64,000 bases of DNA from Hysterangium stoloniferum (lineage: Eukaryota; Basidiomycota; Agaricomycetes; Hysterangiales; Hysterangiaceae), in NCBI GenBank assembly GCA_015178975.1, contig WHVD01000119.1, positions 1 to 64,000 of the forward strand, in the 5' to 3' direction. The notes beneath the pieces are model-generated. The model saw only the letters and a list, made by a program, of their open reading frames with translations. It ran no database searches and was not told the DNA's origin. A program made the translations under genes and the position numbers. Position 1 is the first letter of the stretch. Every line of letters begins with the position of its first letter. Below are positions 45,790 through 56,700 of the stretch, piece by piece.

Positions 45790-48211
45790 TCATTCATTAA
45801 GAATGAACTTCTGCACAAATCTCTTGATGGTCTCTTTACTGACACCGCCTTCACCCCAAGCCTTCGCCAGCTTCTCCCCCATTCTCATTGCATTTTCCCG
45901 CTTATTCTCCCCATCCGGCCCGCGAGCTCTGCCAAGTATATCACGGAACTCAGCGCGGACCGATGAAAGTGGTATTTCCGAGTTGAAGGAGGAACAGCCG
46001 GGGGCAGGCGTCGAATTGGGGGAACCGTGACGGTACATTCTTCGACGGCCAACTCCCGTACGAACTTGGATAAGCTCGTAGCTTACGTTGAGGGATGTGG
46101 TGAGGTAGGCAGCGTTGGCTGGTTGGTCACCTTCCTGTGGCCAGCAGATTCTGAACTATTGATCAGCTTACGGAAAACGAAGACGAAAGAGAACGTCTCA
46201 ACAAAGGGACACCGTGGTACAAGCTCTCTAACACACTGTTGGCGCCGCAGTGACTGACAAACCAGCCTGTCGCCTGTGATAAAGGGAGTGAGTGCCGAGG
46301 TACTGAGTTTAAAGCGAATCAAAGGCACTTGATGCTCCAAAATATCACCTTGTGGAGTCCACTCCAACATAAGCCCGACTCCCGACTCCCTAACGCGTTC
46401 TGTAATACACTGGGGCACTGCCGTGTCAAGTGACGCATGCGAGAAGATCTGTGGGTGCGACAGTATCTTTGAGTGGTTTGGTATTCGTATAAATTGAAAG
46501 AAGGGGTTAGGAGAAGCAGAAAGTCTGCATCGGGGTCAAAAAAGAAACCTACAAAAGGAATTTCCAGGTCCAACAGCGTCGATATCATCTCCCACACGTG
46601 TTCGGATTCTTTTGGCCAGAAAACACTGCCAAATGCGATCTATGGTGTTCAGAACACCGTAAGGACTTGAAATGAAGGAAGCAAGTAATCACAGACATAA
46701 ACCAAAGAATGCTTCCCGTATTTCTCGAAGGCCATCTCTAAATGCGCATAGACTTTCGCATCAGAGCTGCTCGTGAGTGGCCTTGTAGTTGAGCGTGGCG
46801 TAGGAGTGGTACCCAGCTCGGCTGTGACTCCCAGGGCAAGCACAGGTGCGGTCTTCAGCATTTCATTTCCCGCCCCACTCACTGACCCTGTCCCTTTCAA
46901 GTGCCCACTGCCCGAGTGGCGCGATGCGTCCGCACTGTCACCCAATTCAATGTTCACTGTCCCCACTCCGACACAAAAGAAGTCCCGCCCGTCTTCGGCG
47001 AACCATTCGTGAACAGCGCGTGCGCTAATGGGTTCGTATGCTTCGCAGCTAAGGGAGAGTGCACCTGATGCGAGTTGTAGGGAGCGGTAGCCTGATGTTT
47101 CATATCAACACAGAGACATAGTGAGCGCAATCCTTAGGGAGCGGCTACCTTTGTGGATTACCCATGGAATTCGGGATGGCGAGCGGGGTTCTTGAGGGTG
47201 CCATTCGTAGTCGTAGTGATCCGGCAAGCCGGGAACTTTGATGATTGAGCCGCGGCAGGATCTGTAGATCTATAGATAAAGCAAAATAAAACGTCAGATA
47301 CAATAACTATTCAGGTTTTATTTTTTTTTTTCTATTTTTTTTCTTTTTCAAAAAAAGGACAGCGTACCTCAGCCGCAACATCCTCTCTCTTCCGATCCCC
47401 ATGCAGGTATATCTTTTCTTCTATCATACCTTCTAGATCTCCGATCCCGCCTCTCATCTCTTCACCAAATAAGCGGAGAAGGGATGAGGCCGGCGTGGCC
47501 ACCCATGCAAGGACGGGGACGGATTGACCTGAGATTTTGCGAATCGAGCTGATAGCGAAGTGGGAGCAGATCTGAGATCAATAATAATAATTAAAAATAC
47601 AATAAATTATCAGAGTAAAATTAACCGTACATCAGCAATAACAAGTGTTGGTCGTATCCACGGTTGGTATAAAACCCCCGTCCAGGCGCATGTCATTGGT
47701 AGAGTCTGGCGCATATTCCGGTACATAGATTCATATGTATCTTGTATACTTCCCATCGAAAATATATGTTGTTCTCGAGAGAGGGGGACAAGTGACCCCA
47801 GACCTATTACGCTAGAAACCAAAGTCAGCTGATGCAAATTCCAGTCTTGTGTGTATATTAATCATATATTTATGATACAAGAGATACATACCGAATATAT
47901 CGCATCAAACCTTTAACCTGAGGCGCACGAAAATACTGTGCTAATTCCGCCTTGACACGACATATGTTGTCGCCCGCGATGAGAAATGTTACCCAGGCAG
48001 GCTGGAGCTGTACAACGCGAGCGATAAATGCACAAAGAGGACGGACATGCCCCCTATATTCAGACAAATAGGGTTATAAATTTTACAATCACCGCAAGAA
48101 GGGGGTAACATGCCATGCAGGAATAGGCATCACGACAAGATGTGCACGAGCGTCATGTAATTCTGTTGGAGGTTCTGCACACTTTGATGGAGTCAGTGGA
48201 CGACGTGCCAT
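45790..48211 (-). CDS. UDP-glycosyltransferase, GT1 family, 599 residues, 10 exons
   Basis: It transfers a sugar from a UDP-sugar to a small acceptor, probably a lipid, sterol or secondary metabolite; the acceptor is unknown. Exons (minus): 48211-48114, 48053-47892, 47811-47631, 47571-47368, 47269-47149, 47091-46697, 46639-46553, 46448-46329, 46273-46203, 46150-45790. All phases join to 1800 nt without a stop. The N-terminal PIPAWGHVRPL holds the catalytic-type His35. [10 protein letters not shown] starts the donor domain. A PSPG box of exactly 44 residues runs from Trp446 ([11 protein letters not shown], then FVSHCGANS) to Asp488-Gln489 (WPQEGDQ). No signal peptide is seen. Intron 1 is GC-AG, the others GT-AG. 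A decayed partial duplicate lies at 19465-25966. Exon calls are by eye. Confidence 0.88.
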
Positions 48212-51200
48212 TGATGGGGCTATCCTATACGAGCAGGAGAAATGATCCTTAGAAGAGACGTTACGCTTTGCTTTTAAGCATGTTTCTCACTCGGACTCAA
48301 TGATGCATTTTCCGACTGCATCTGCATATTGCCCGGAGCTCACTTCTTCCTTGAACTGGAAAGCTTGACTCCGAGGGAGAAAATTGATCTGGAGCGATCA
48401 AGCAGTCGATTCACGCAGTTGAATTATCGCCGAATGTGTAGGTACAGCTTTGTGCCAGTCTTCGGAATGCACCCCGTCCGAATGCGAAGCACGAGATGTC
48501 AGCCTGGAACCGCCGGACTATCAATGCCGTCTAGCTTTGACGCCTCAGCCGGTCCTAGGCAGGCCATGAATGACAGAAACTAGTCCATACGTTAAGTAAA
48601 TGAATAGGCCGATTCAAAAGATTTCAAGTCCCACGCCGCTTACTTTGAGGCACGCAATCTTCACCTTTGCCTCAATGTTCATGTAATCGCCGATTCCCGG
48701 TGATGCGGGTGGTTATGCTGTGACAAACGTGACTGGTGTAAAACAGCACGTGTCCTATATTTTCTGATTGAAATTCCGGCTGAAAGCCTACCATATTTAT
48801 CACAATGACATCATCTTGATTTAACACCCCAGATTGAGGCGTAGTCTGGTCGCCATTTATCCTGGTCCATAACGTAGAAAATATTGGACAGAGATCCGAT
48901 GAATGGAAGCTCAGGAAATCTATTAGTGGTGCAGCAAGCATGCAAGTGAATTGCAGAATGCAGCAGAAGCCTTCTCCAATGCATGCCCAATCCACCTCAA
49001 GTTGTGTATCTTGCCCTGAGCCCGATCTGTCGGAACACATACGCGTTATGATCCAAAATAACTTTAACAAATAATGCCGTATATGAGCCTTAGGCGCATT
49101 GCGCTTTAAATTACTCAGATACAGCGACAATCTAATATGTTGAATTTCCATAATGTGTTTATGGAGGTAATATGAAGCCACGTGTATCCTTTCAGTTTTA
49201 TTTAATGAGAATTCCATCAGTAGCATACTGCTAATTTCCAACATCGACTATCGAGGTAATTGTTCAATCGGAGTGGTACCATCATGTCTGGGTACTCATG
49301 ACTATTCTCATGACTATCTTCTTGTCGCAAAACTAATCCACATTTTCGTCCCAGAATTTTTCCGCCCATCTACCCTATACCCTCCCAAAGACGGCTTCTG
49401 ATTTTACGGATTCAAGATGACCCTGAGAGAGGATTCAACAACCATATAATCATAGTTACAAAAGAGTAACATTTTTTATATTGAGTGAGCCGACCGCCGC
49501 TTCCTTCATTATCGCCAACAAAGATATCAATATCAGCCCGATGGACTCCGGTAATCACCTCTAAATGGCATTCAGTAGAGACATTGATGGTCAAATTCCG
49601 AACCCACCCGTCCTTTCCTCCGATGCCATAAACGCTCTCGGAGGTGCATTTTACACAGCTTTCTTAAGTGAAGTGGGCATATTCAATTATCAGCGCTAGG
49701 CAGACGTATCTACAGCTATAATATCAGCTATTGTGAGCACCCTTTCTTCTCTCCCTCCATGATAGATTTGCAGGTTGTTTCCGCTAGTGCTAGAAAACTG
49801 TATTCCAAATTGTCGCCCACAGAGTGTTCTTGAGACGGTAGTGTTCGGACCGGTGCGGCGGGGTGACTGGCGGAGGGTTTAGTTGTGCAACCTATTTACT
49901 TTCGCTTCCACCGTATAGCTATCCAACACGTCATATTTACGGCTATCCTGGACATTAGAGGTAACTCAGTCTCACGAGACATGTGCACATTTTTCTTTGT
50001 TCCAACACACATCTTATGTTTTAATTTCTACCCCAGTTCCTGCCAGATATGTTATATCTTTCTGCTTATAAGCCACCACAGGATGCTTTAATTGATTTAA
50101 TCATCGGGCTAGAGGGGTTGAACCGGTAAATTATTGAGGCTTACTTCGTTCAATACCTCTCTGAAATCATTTATCCGCGGGCAAGGGATGCCTTGGTAGG
50201 CGCCGCAGCGGCCCTTACCCCTACTACCAGGCTGTTAAGATATCTGTCCGTTTGGTGGACAACCCATTCACAAAAAGGTAGATTTAAGTGCCCATCGCCC
50301 GGGAAAAATCCCCCTGATTTCCAATGAGATCCTTAGTAGTTATTGTTGCGGACATACCCTCCCTCCATTGTCACTGTCCTGGATGTGCTCGATATCCACT
50401 ACAAGTTCGCGCTTGTTCAGGGAAATCCATTTTCACATCTGAACACATATACGAAGGACTCGATGAACGGTATTCAATCACATGTCTCAGCGATGGCGTT
50501 CTTTCTATTTGAAAGCCGACCGTATTAGATCAAATTAGGGTCGCGAGCTCACTGCTTTCGTGAATCTTCCGGAATTCTTGAGTGCATAGGCGCAGTATTC
50601 ATACATCAATTTATCAACCACATTTGGGGTTATTATTTTAACATGGTACGTTCTGGACAACTCAAAGGATCGTGACTAACAGCCCTGTTAGTACATACAT
50701 ATCATGACATGATTTATTTACGCCTTGACCGACTCGGATGTGATGGATTTGTGAACCATCAATCGGGGCAAAGAGAGTGGGGCTTCTCCAAAGCTTTCCC
50801 TTGGGGCCCAGCAGTTCTCGAAATCAATAATATGCATACAATAACGCAATATGTGATCTATCTTATGCAATATTTAGGCACTGCTAACCCTTTCTCGCGC
50901 CTCTCGTTGCAGAGGATCCCTCGCTTTTGCCAATCTCCTTGTCCCTTACGCCCTCAGGTGTTGTAAGTCCAGAAGCCAAAATCCGATGCGGAAACGGGGA
51001 GTCTATCACCGATGTCTTGATTTGTTATAAACCCATGTTGAATCAGACTCAAATCATAGGGGTCGAGAAAAGGGAGTTATTGAAATCCTGAATTGGTTGT
51101 AACAGGACAATCGTAAGGGTCAATGGAGGGTCACAACTTTGCGCAATGATATCCAATATTTTACTCTCAAAGGACCAGAAGGAAAAGCCTCATCCTAACG

Positions 51201-51364
51201 ACCTTCCATAATGCTCACTTGGTGCAATGGTATATAAGGAAAGGGTAAGGTGAGTCGGATGCCTAGAAACTATTGAGCTATAGGAATACCTCCCGTTATA
51301 GACCGTTTCTGTTAAGTAGGTATGTTGTTGACCTCGAAGGCAACCGGCGAGGTTGGAAAACAGT
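48212..51364. other. No resolved gene
   Basis: CpG is normal and several frames are open, but none shows a domain that I recognise. A minus-strand frame around 49640-49490 (YGIGGKDGWVRNL, then ADIDIFVGDNEG) has protein-like composition and possible splice borders, so a small multi-exon gene may lie at about 49930-49380. Confidence 0.3.
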
Positions 51365-51650
51365 CACGAAAATAATATATTGAAAATAGTATGAGTTGGC
51401 TTATTGTAATACACAATCTACAAGGGGTTGTAATGGAAGTACTTGTGTGTTCATTAGTGAATCACCTTCTGACACGATAGGTTTGGTGCTAGTTTAAGTG
51501 TACATTGGTAAAATCATGCATTAGCCTCCAAAAACATGGTCCACAATTTGCATTTTCATATCAAAAGCTGAAGGAATAGGTGAACCGCCCCTAGGAAAAG
51601 GGTATCATAATTTCCAACATAATAAGGGCCAAACACTTCGTATAATATTG
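51365..51650. repeat. 300-bp repeat element, copy 2
   Basis: It aligns along its length with 19930-20205, including AATAGTATGAGTTG and ATTAGCCTCCAAA. It is diverged, and its ends are unclear. Confidence 0.6.
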
Positions 51651-52169
51651 TTAACCCAAACTTTGAAATTAAACTAGCGGCCTCTTGAAAGATAGTTCAC
51701 TGCCCGCATACATGCAGCGCCAATTGCTTGGGCGCCTTTACATATAATATACCTCCATTTGGACTGGGCAAATCAGTCTGAGGATCAACATGCGCCTCGT
51801 TGGAGCAAAGAAGATACAAACCCTCAGGGTTCATTGGGAAATAGTGCTAACGCTAAGTGCGCAGTTCTTTTAGGAATTCTTAGTGAGTGACAACTCTACT
51901 AACATACGCTCTCGATCGTATTACTATATTTTATATAGGGGTCGCACAAGCGAGCCCGAACTATACAAGTGAACCAACAATATGTCATATCTCGTTCCAG
52001 CTTAGTTATATCTCAACAAAAGTACTTCTGTAACTAGGTGAATCATTGAAACCAATTTACGCTCGATGTTTGTAAGCAGGTCGACGACTTGTTCAAACCC
52101 AATCACATCACATTACTACTATAGTAAGATCTTAGTAAGACCATTGGATATACCATAAGTATGCCAGCG
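51651..52169. other. No recognised gene
   Basis: AT-rich sequence without a supported feature. Confidence 0.35.
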
Positions 52170-53590
52170 AACTTTCTCTCTTGACAATGACCTCACAACA
52201 TATTAGAACATACACTATGGATTAGTATTGCCACTATCAATCAAATGAATTTCGTCCCATGATATCGATCATTGTCTTGTACAGAATGCAATATCTTACA
52301 AATAAATGGTACAACACAACGTGGGCTCTCCTAGTAAATGCTGTCTTCTGAGCCAGATTGTAAGACACCCTTCGAAAATTACTTCCAAGGCCCCGTGGGA
52401 CGGATTTATGAAGAATCGCTGTTAGAAACGATGTCGTTAATACTATAATGTACAGGAAGTGAACTGCTCACTCGGACTGGAGGCTGCGCCCGTTCTGGTG
52501 CGTGCCCCGTGGTTTGAAAACTCATTTTCCAACCTGCCTGGTATATTTCGGAATAGTTCTTGGTCCGAGCCCAACAAACAAGCCAAATGCGCTTTCAATC
52601 GGGCGTGATATCCATGGGCATAAAAATGAGAATATCAAGTAAATCAACTTGGCCCCTTGACTGCTCTTCAGATGACGGTCGTCGAACGGTTGCTTAATAA
52701 ATCAAGCAATGTCTTTCAATAAATTTTTTTGAGACATGTGGTGGAGACGGACAGTCCTCGCGCTTCATAAGCTTCAAGGCAGGCCTGGAGTACTGACGCA
52801 GCTGCGGGCGATGTTGACTCTTTGACAACATCTCGTGTGCGCCAGTGGTGTAGCAAGCGATCAGTGCCATGGGCTTTTGATGCAGCTTTAAGAAGCACAC
52901 CTTTCCATGTTTACATACGATGTATTTAAATCACCAGAAATTATTTACAATGATGTTGTAAATTTTGGCAGTCTCAATATAGGAGAGCGGAGTACATTAT
53001 AGTATATAAGTACATGTTTTATATCCCTTACTAGTAAGTATTCGATTGATTTCAGAATGAATCACCCAAGACAACCTCCTAAATCTACCAGTCTCGAAGC
53101 TTCTACGGCTCGCAGGTTTCGGCAAAGAATTTGTCAGTATATTTGAAGGATCATGCCCATTCACCGATCTTTCATTCAAATTGTTCTTCGACAACTCAGG
53201 CCGCAACTGGAAAAATCAACCAGTCAACAATGGTTTACATCTATCGCTCTTCCTCGATCCCTATTTCAAGCTTGTTTATAGATCGGCAAGATGTTGTCAC
53301 TCCTGAATTCATTAATGCAGATGAGAACAGCCTGAGCGCAGGCTTGCACATTTCCCTTTAATTCAAAGAGGATCCCTTGGATCTTTCGAGCATATTAAAG
53401 ACAGAAATGAATCCAGTTTGTCGTATATACGACATAACTGAAAGTGCCATTCAATATCTGAAGAAAATTACGTCTTGTATCTATCAGTTGTGTAAATTAG
53501 GCTTGCGTTATTTTTGCACCGTAGCCTACATTTCCGACCATGGGACTGTTCAAATTTTTGAAAATACATCAGGAATTCATATTCCAAAGA
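52170..53590 (-). pseudogene. Broken tandem duplicate of the PPxY/CaaX gene
   Basis: The segment 52170-52900 matches the 3' flank, last exon and part of exon 2 of the gene at 53961-55439. Exon 3 is almost wholly deleted (junction near 52525) and exon 1 is missing. 52900-53590 resembles the upstream flank of the intact gene (55600-55870). The two blocks lie head to tail, so this is a tandem duplication that later decayed. Confidence 0.75.
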
Positions 53591-53960
53591 ATTCTCTGGG
53601 CAGTTCCAAATTGAATTCATCCGGAATAAATTTTTAGTACGGACATGTCCTCATGTTGAATTCTCCTGTAAGGGTTATTCAACTAGTCGTTGATGTCAAT
53701 TGAAGGGCACACTCCATTCGTGAAAATGGGTAGAAGTACGAACATTCGAACTTCAATGTTGCATTAACACTATTGGGGACAGGAGGTATGGACTTTCTCT
53801 CCCCACAACAATGCCTGACAACAACATATTATAACGTAAACTAGGGTCAACATTGTCACACTATCTAACAAATGAATATCATCCCGTAAAATCCAGTGAT
53901 TATCCTTGTACAGAATATAATATTTTACAAATAGATAGTACAACCCAAGGGTAGGTACTC
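53591..53960. other. Spacer and 3' flank of the next gene
   Basis: No gene is seen. Bases from about 53810 on are shared with the 3' flank of the duplicate (from about 52200). Confidence 0.4.
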
Positions 53961-55439
53961 CTAACAAATGATGCAGTCTTCTCCTGCTGACTTTGGTTTT
54001 GTAAGGCTCCCTTCGAAAATTACTTCCAGGGTCCCCGTAGGATTGATGTATGAAGAGCCGCTATCAGAAACAATGACGTTAATAGTTAAATGTACAGGCA
54101 GTGAGCTGAGCTACTCACTCAAACTGGAGGCTGCGCCCGTTCTCGTGCGATTCCAGGGGTATTATGACTGACTTTCCAGGAGCAACTATATGTTTCTGAA
54201 AATCCGCACCCAAAGAGGAAAACTGAATCGGTTCAATCCTTGTCATTGATGTAGCGCAAGGTAGCACGATGGGTGGCTTTAGGACGACCTTTGGGCTGGG
54301 AGGTAGTCGCCAAGCCATGGATCTTCGTGGCTTTTTGGCATTGGAAGACTCTTCCTCCACTTCCGGGCCATCTTGAGATTGATTCGAAGGTAATAGTGGA
54401 GATTTATAATCCAGGATGCGGAACCGACCGTAAATATCAGAAGATGGCGAGGGCGCAAGGACGGAAACGACTGCGACCCAGCTACCTGCTTTGATATATG
54501 GCCATGAAGTATTGTTTTGGAGCACAACAAATGCAAAAATCCATATTCTACCTGATTTCCCATATTAATCAAATAAATACGTGTCCCTGCTCTCCGAAAA
54601 TGAACGAACCTCGTGCAACTACTTCTGTACTGACACTACCAATGTGCCGCATCCGCTTTTGAAACTGAGAAATTTTCCAAATAATTCGAAATTCCCCAGC
54701 ATCTGGATCTCCGAGGAAAGATTGGATTTCATCCTTGGATTCACCTTCTCCGAGTAATAGTTCATAAGCACCGGAAGGGCCGCTTGTGCCTTCGCCTGGT
54801 ACATGTCGTAATCTTTGAAATAGTTTTTGGTCGGAGACTAACAAACAAGCTAAATACGCTTCGGATCGGGCGGTCATATCCATTGGTATGGAAAGGAGAA
54901 TGTCAAGTAAATCAACTTGGTCGTTCGACTGCTCTTCTGATGACGGTCGTCGAACGATGACCCAATAAATCGGGCAGTGTCCTTCAATAAATTTTTGACA
55001 CATTATTGTGGAGAAGGACAGTCCTCGCGCTTCACAAGCTTCAAGGCAGGACTGGAGTACTGACGCAGCTGCGGGCGATGTTGACTCTTTGACGACATCT
55101 CGTATCTGGAGGAAAACGAGAATATGTAAGAGTTATTTTTAGGGCACATCCCAGCTGACTCACGAGGGATTGGACTGTCTCTTTTACCTGCTTATCCGAA
55201 TCTCTTTCGGCAAGCCATGAATACCACCGTTTGTTTACTCTTGGCCAAGGCGATTGAGGAGGACCAGACGATGTCCCGGCTACAGCGTTTGGTGAGCGCT
55301 GAATAGTACCAGTGTCTCGTAAAGATGAGCCCCTATCGCTCTTTTCATCACTTGGTATAGGTTGAGTGTTCGGCACGACCTCCTCATAAGCCGGAGGGGT
55401 TTCGGTGGTTTCAGACAAAGATTCTTTGGTGAAGATCAT
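53961..55439 (-). CDS. Unrecognised 434-residue protein with PPxY and CaaX motifs
   Basis: Exons (minus): 55439-55164, 55105-54610, 54551-54119, 54060-53961. They join in phase to 1305 nt including a TAG stop, and all three introns are 58 nt with GT-AG borders. I do not recognise the family. Visible parts: a PPAY motif at residues 15-18, as bound by WW domains of ubiquitin ligases; a Ser/Pro-rich acidic N-terminal region; a middle helical region (exon 2); a basic patch KKPRR in exon 3; and the terminal four residues CIIC, a plausible CaaX prenylation box. If prenylated, the protein would sit on a membrane; this is inference. The start is the first ATG (GTG codons upstream were ignored). A broken tandem copy lies at 52170-53590. 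Confidence 0.72.
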
Positions 55440-56259
55440 GGAAGGGGATAGAAAGCTCGACCCACTGCGCACTCTCAGCTCTAAGCGACAAAAGCTGTGT
55501 CGACGCTATTTAGTGTGCTGCGTCAGCGTAGATAAATCGTGCCGCGATGGCGGTGGCTACGGCGTAGCCAGCCGGTGCCATGGGCATTGATATACTTGAG
55601 CTTTACTAATCAGAAATCATTAAATGATCTAAAAAAATAATGAATTATTCTAATAGTTTATGACTCGGAAAGATATTTTTACTTCTCAATTGATTGATGA
55701 ACCTAGATGAGAACGCGCGCGTCCTTGTACATTTCCAGTGAATTTAAGGAGGACCCACTGGATCCTTCGAGCGTGCTAATGGAAGAGGCTCGTTAAATAT
55801 ACGATACAACTGAAAGCGCCATTTGATATCTGAAGATACATCAGGAAAGTGGGGAGATCAGTAAGTATGCAGTCTATATTGTCTAGGAGAGCTAGCTAGC
55901 TCGGCTAGACACGGCTAGACACACTACTTTCACGAGATCCCTATTGACTAGTCGTATAAAAGCTTACTATGACATTGAGGACCGCTTCCCAATTTCTGAA
56001 TTTCTCATCCCCCTATATCATGGAACAGCTTCCGGTTACGCGACACAATGGCCAGCGATCGTTTTCCTAATGCAGCACGGCATTGCTGATCCCCCAGGTC
56101 ATCACAGCCATCATTCATTGTGCGACAAGCTCAATTTTCTACATCAAGTCGCATTTGGTGTGACGTTACCATATAATTAACGTTTGCTGTCCACTATTCG
56201 TAAGTAGTATGATCTACTTTGAAGCACATCATTACCGTCGACCATGCGATAAATAAGGC
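55440..56259. other. Upstream flank; no further gene recognised
   Basis: About 55690-55870 is shared with 53320-53580 (for example GATACATCAGGA, AAAATACATCAGGA). No gene is supported. Confidence 0.4.
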
Positions 56260-56700
56260 TGCTTTTTTTACTCTGATAACTTCTTGGTTGTAAATACCAC
56301 ACAGTATGGGTACGGCAACAGCCTTGGACAGGCGAAACACCTATTTATTCGCACTGATCCACTATCTGTCTTTTACGAACCATCACCATGAATATCGCTG
56401 TTTTTATTTATTGAAGATATACATCTCGGTGATGCGTCCATCGTCGTCTTCTCCGCCCAGCTAAACACCCAATTTTATTGCAGTACATTGAGGTTGTGTA
56501 CGACCTATTGATTACTGCATACGTTTCTGTATTAGCAACTTATCTATCGATCGACTAAACAAATGACTGCGGATATATTGACGAAACCACTCTCCTCACC
56601 CATTCACTATAATCACACAGAACGTTTAGGACTTACTTCTTCAAAACTCGAGGAGGAGTATTAGGTATAACGAGTATTGCAGAAGTAAACGCGCGTATGA
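56260..56700 (+). mobile_element. Ty1/copia fossil, end of pol
   Basis: The open pieces carry the RNase H end typical of copia pol: an SDN near 56275, AKHLFIR near 56335 and TKQMTADILTKPL near 56570. A stop follows, then a purine-rich tract GAGGAGGAG (about 56653) that would precede the 3' LTR. The LTR itself is not clearly bounded. It is broken and old. Confidence 0.65.

Noticed and set aside
53131-53637. Two adjacent plus-strand frames as a small gene
   Set aside because: The matching upstream flank of the intact gene (55690-55870) does not keep these frames open, and no domain is seen.
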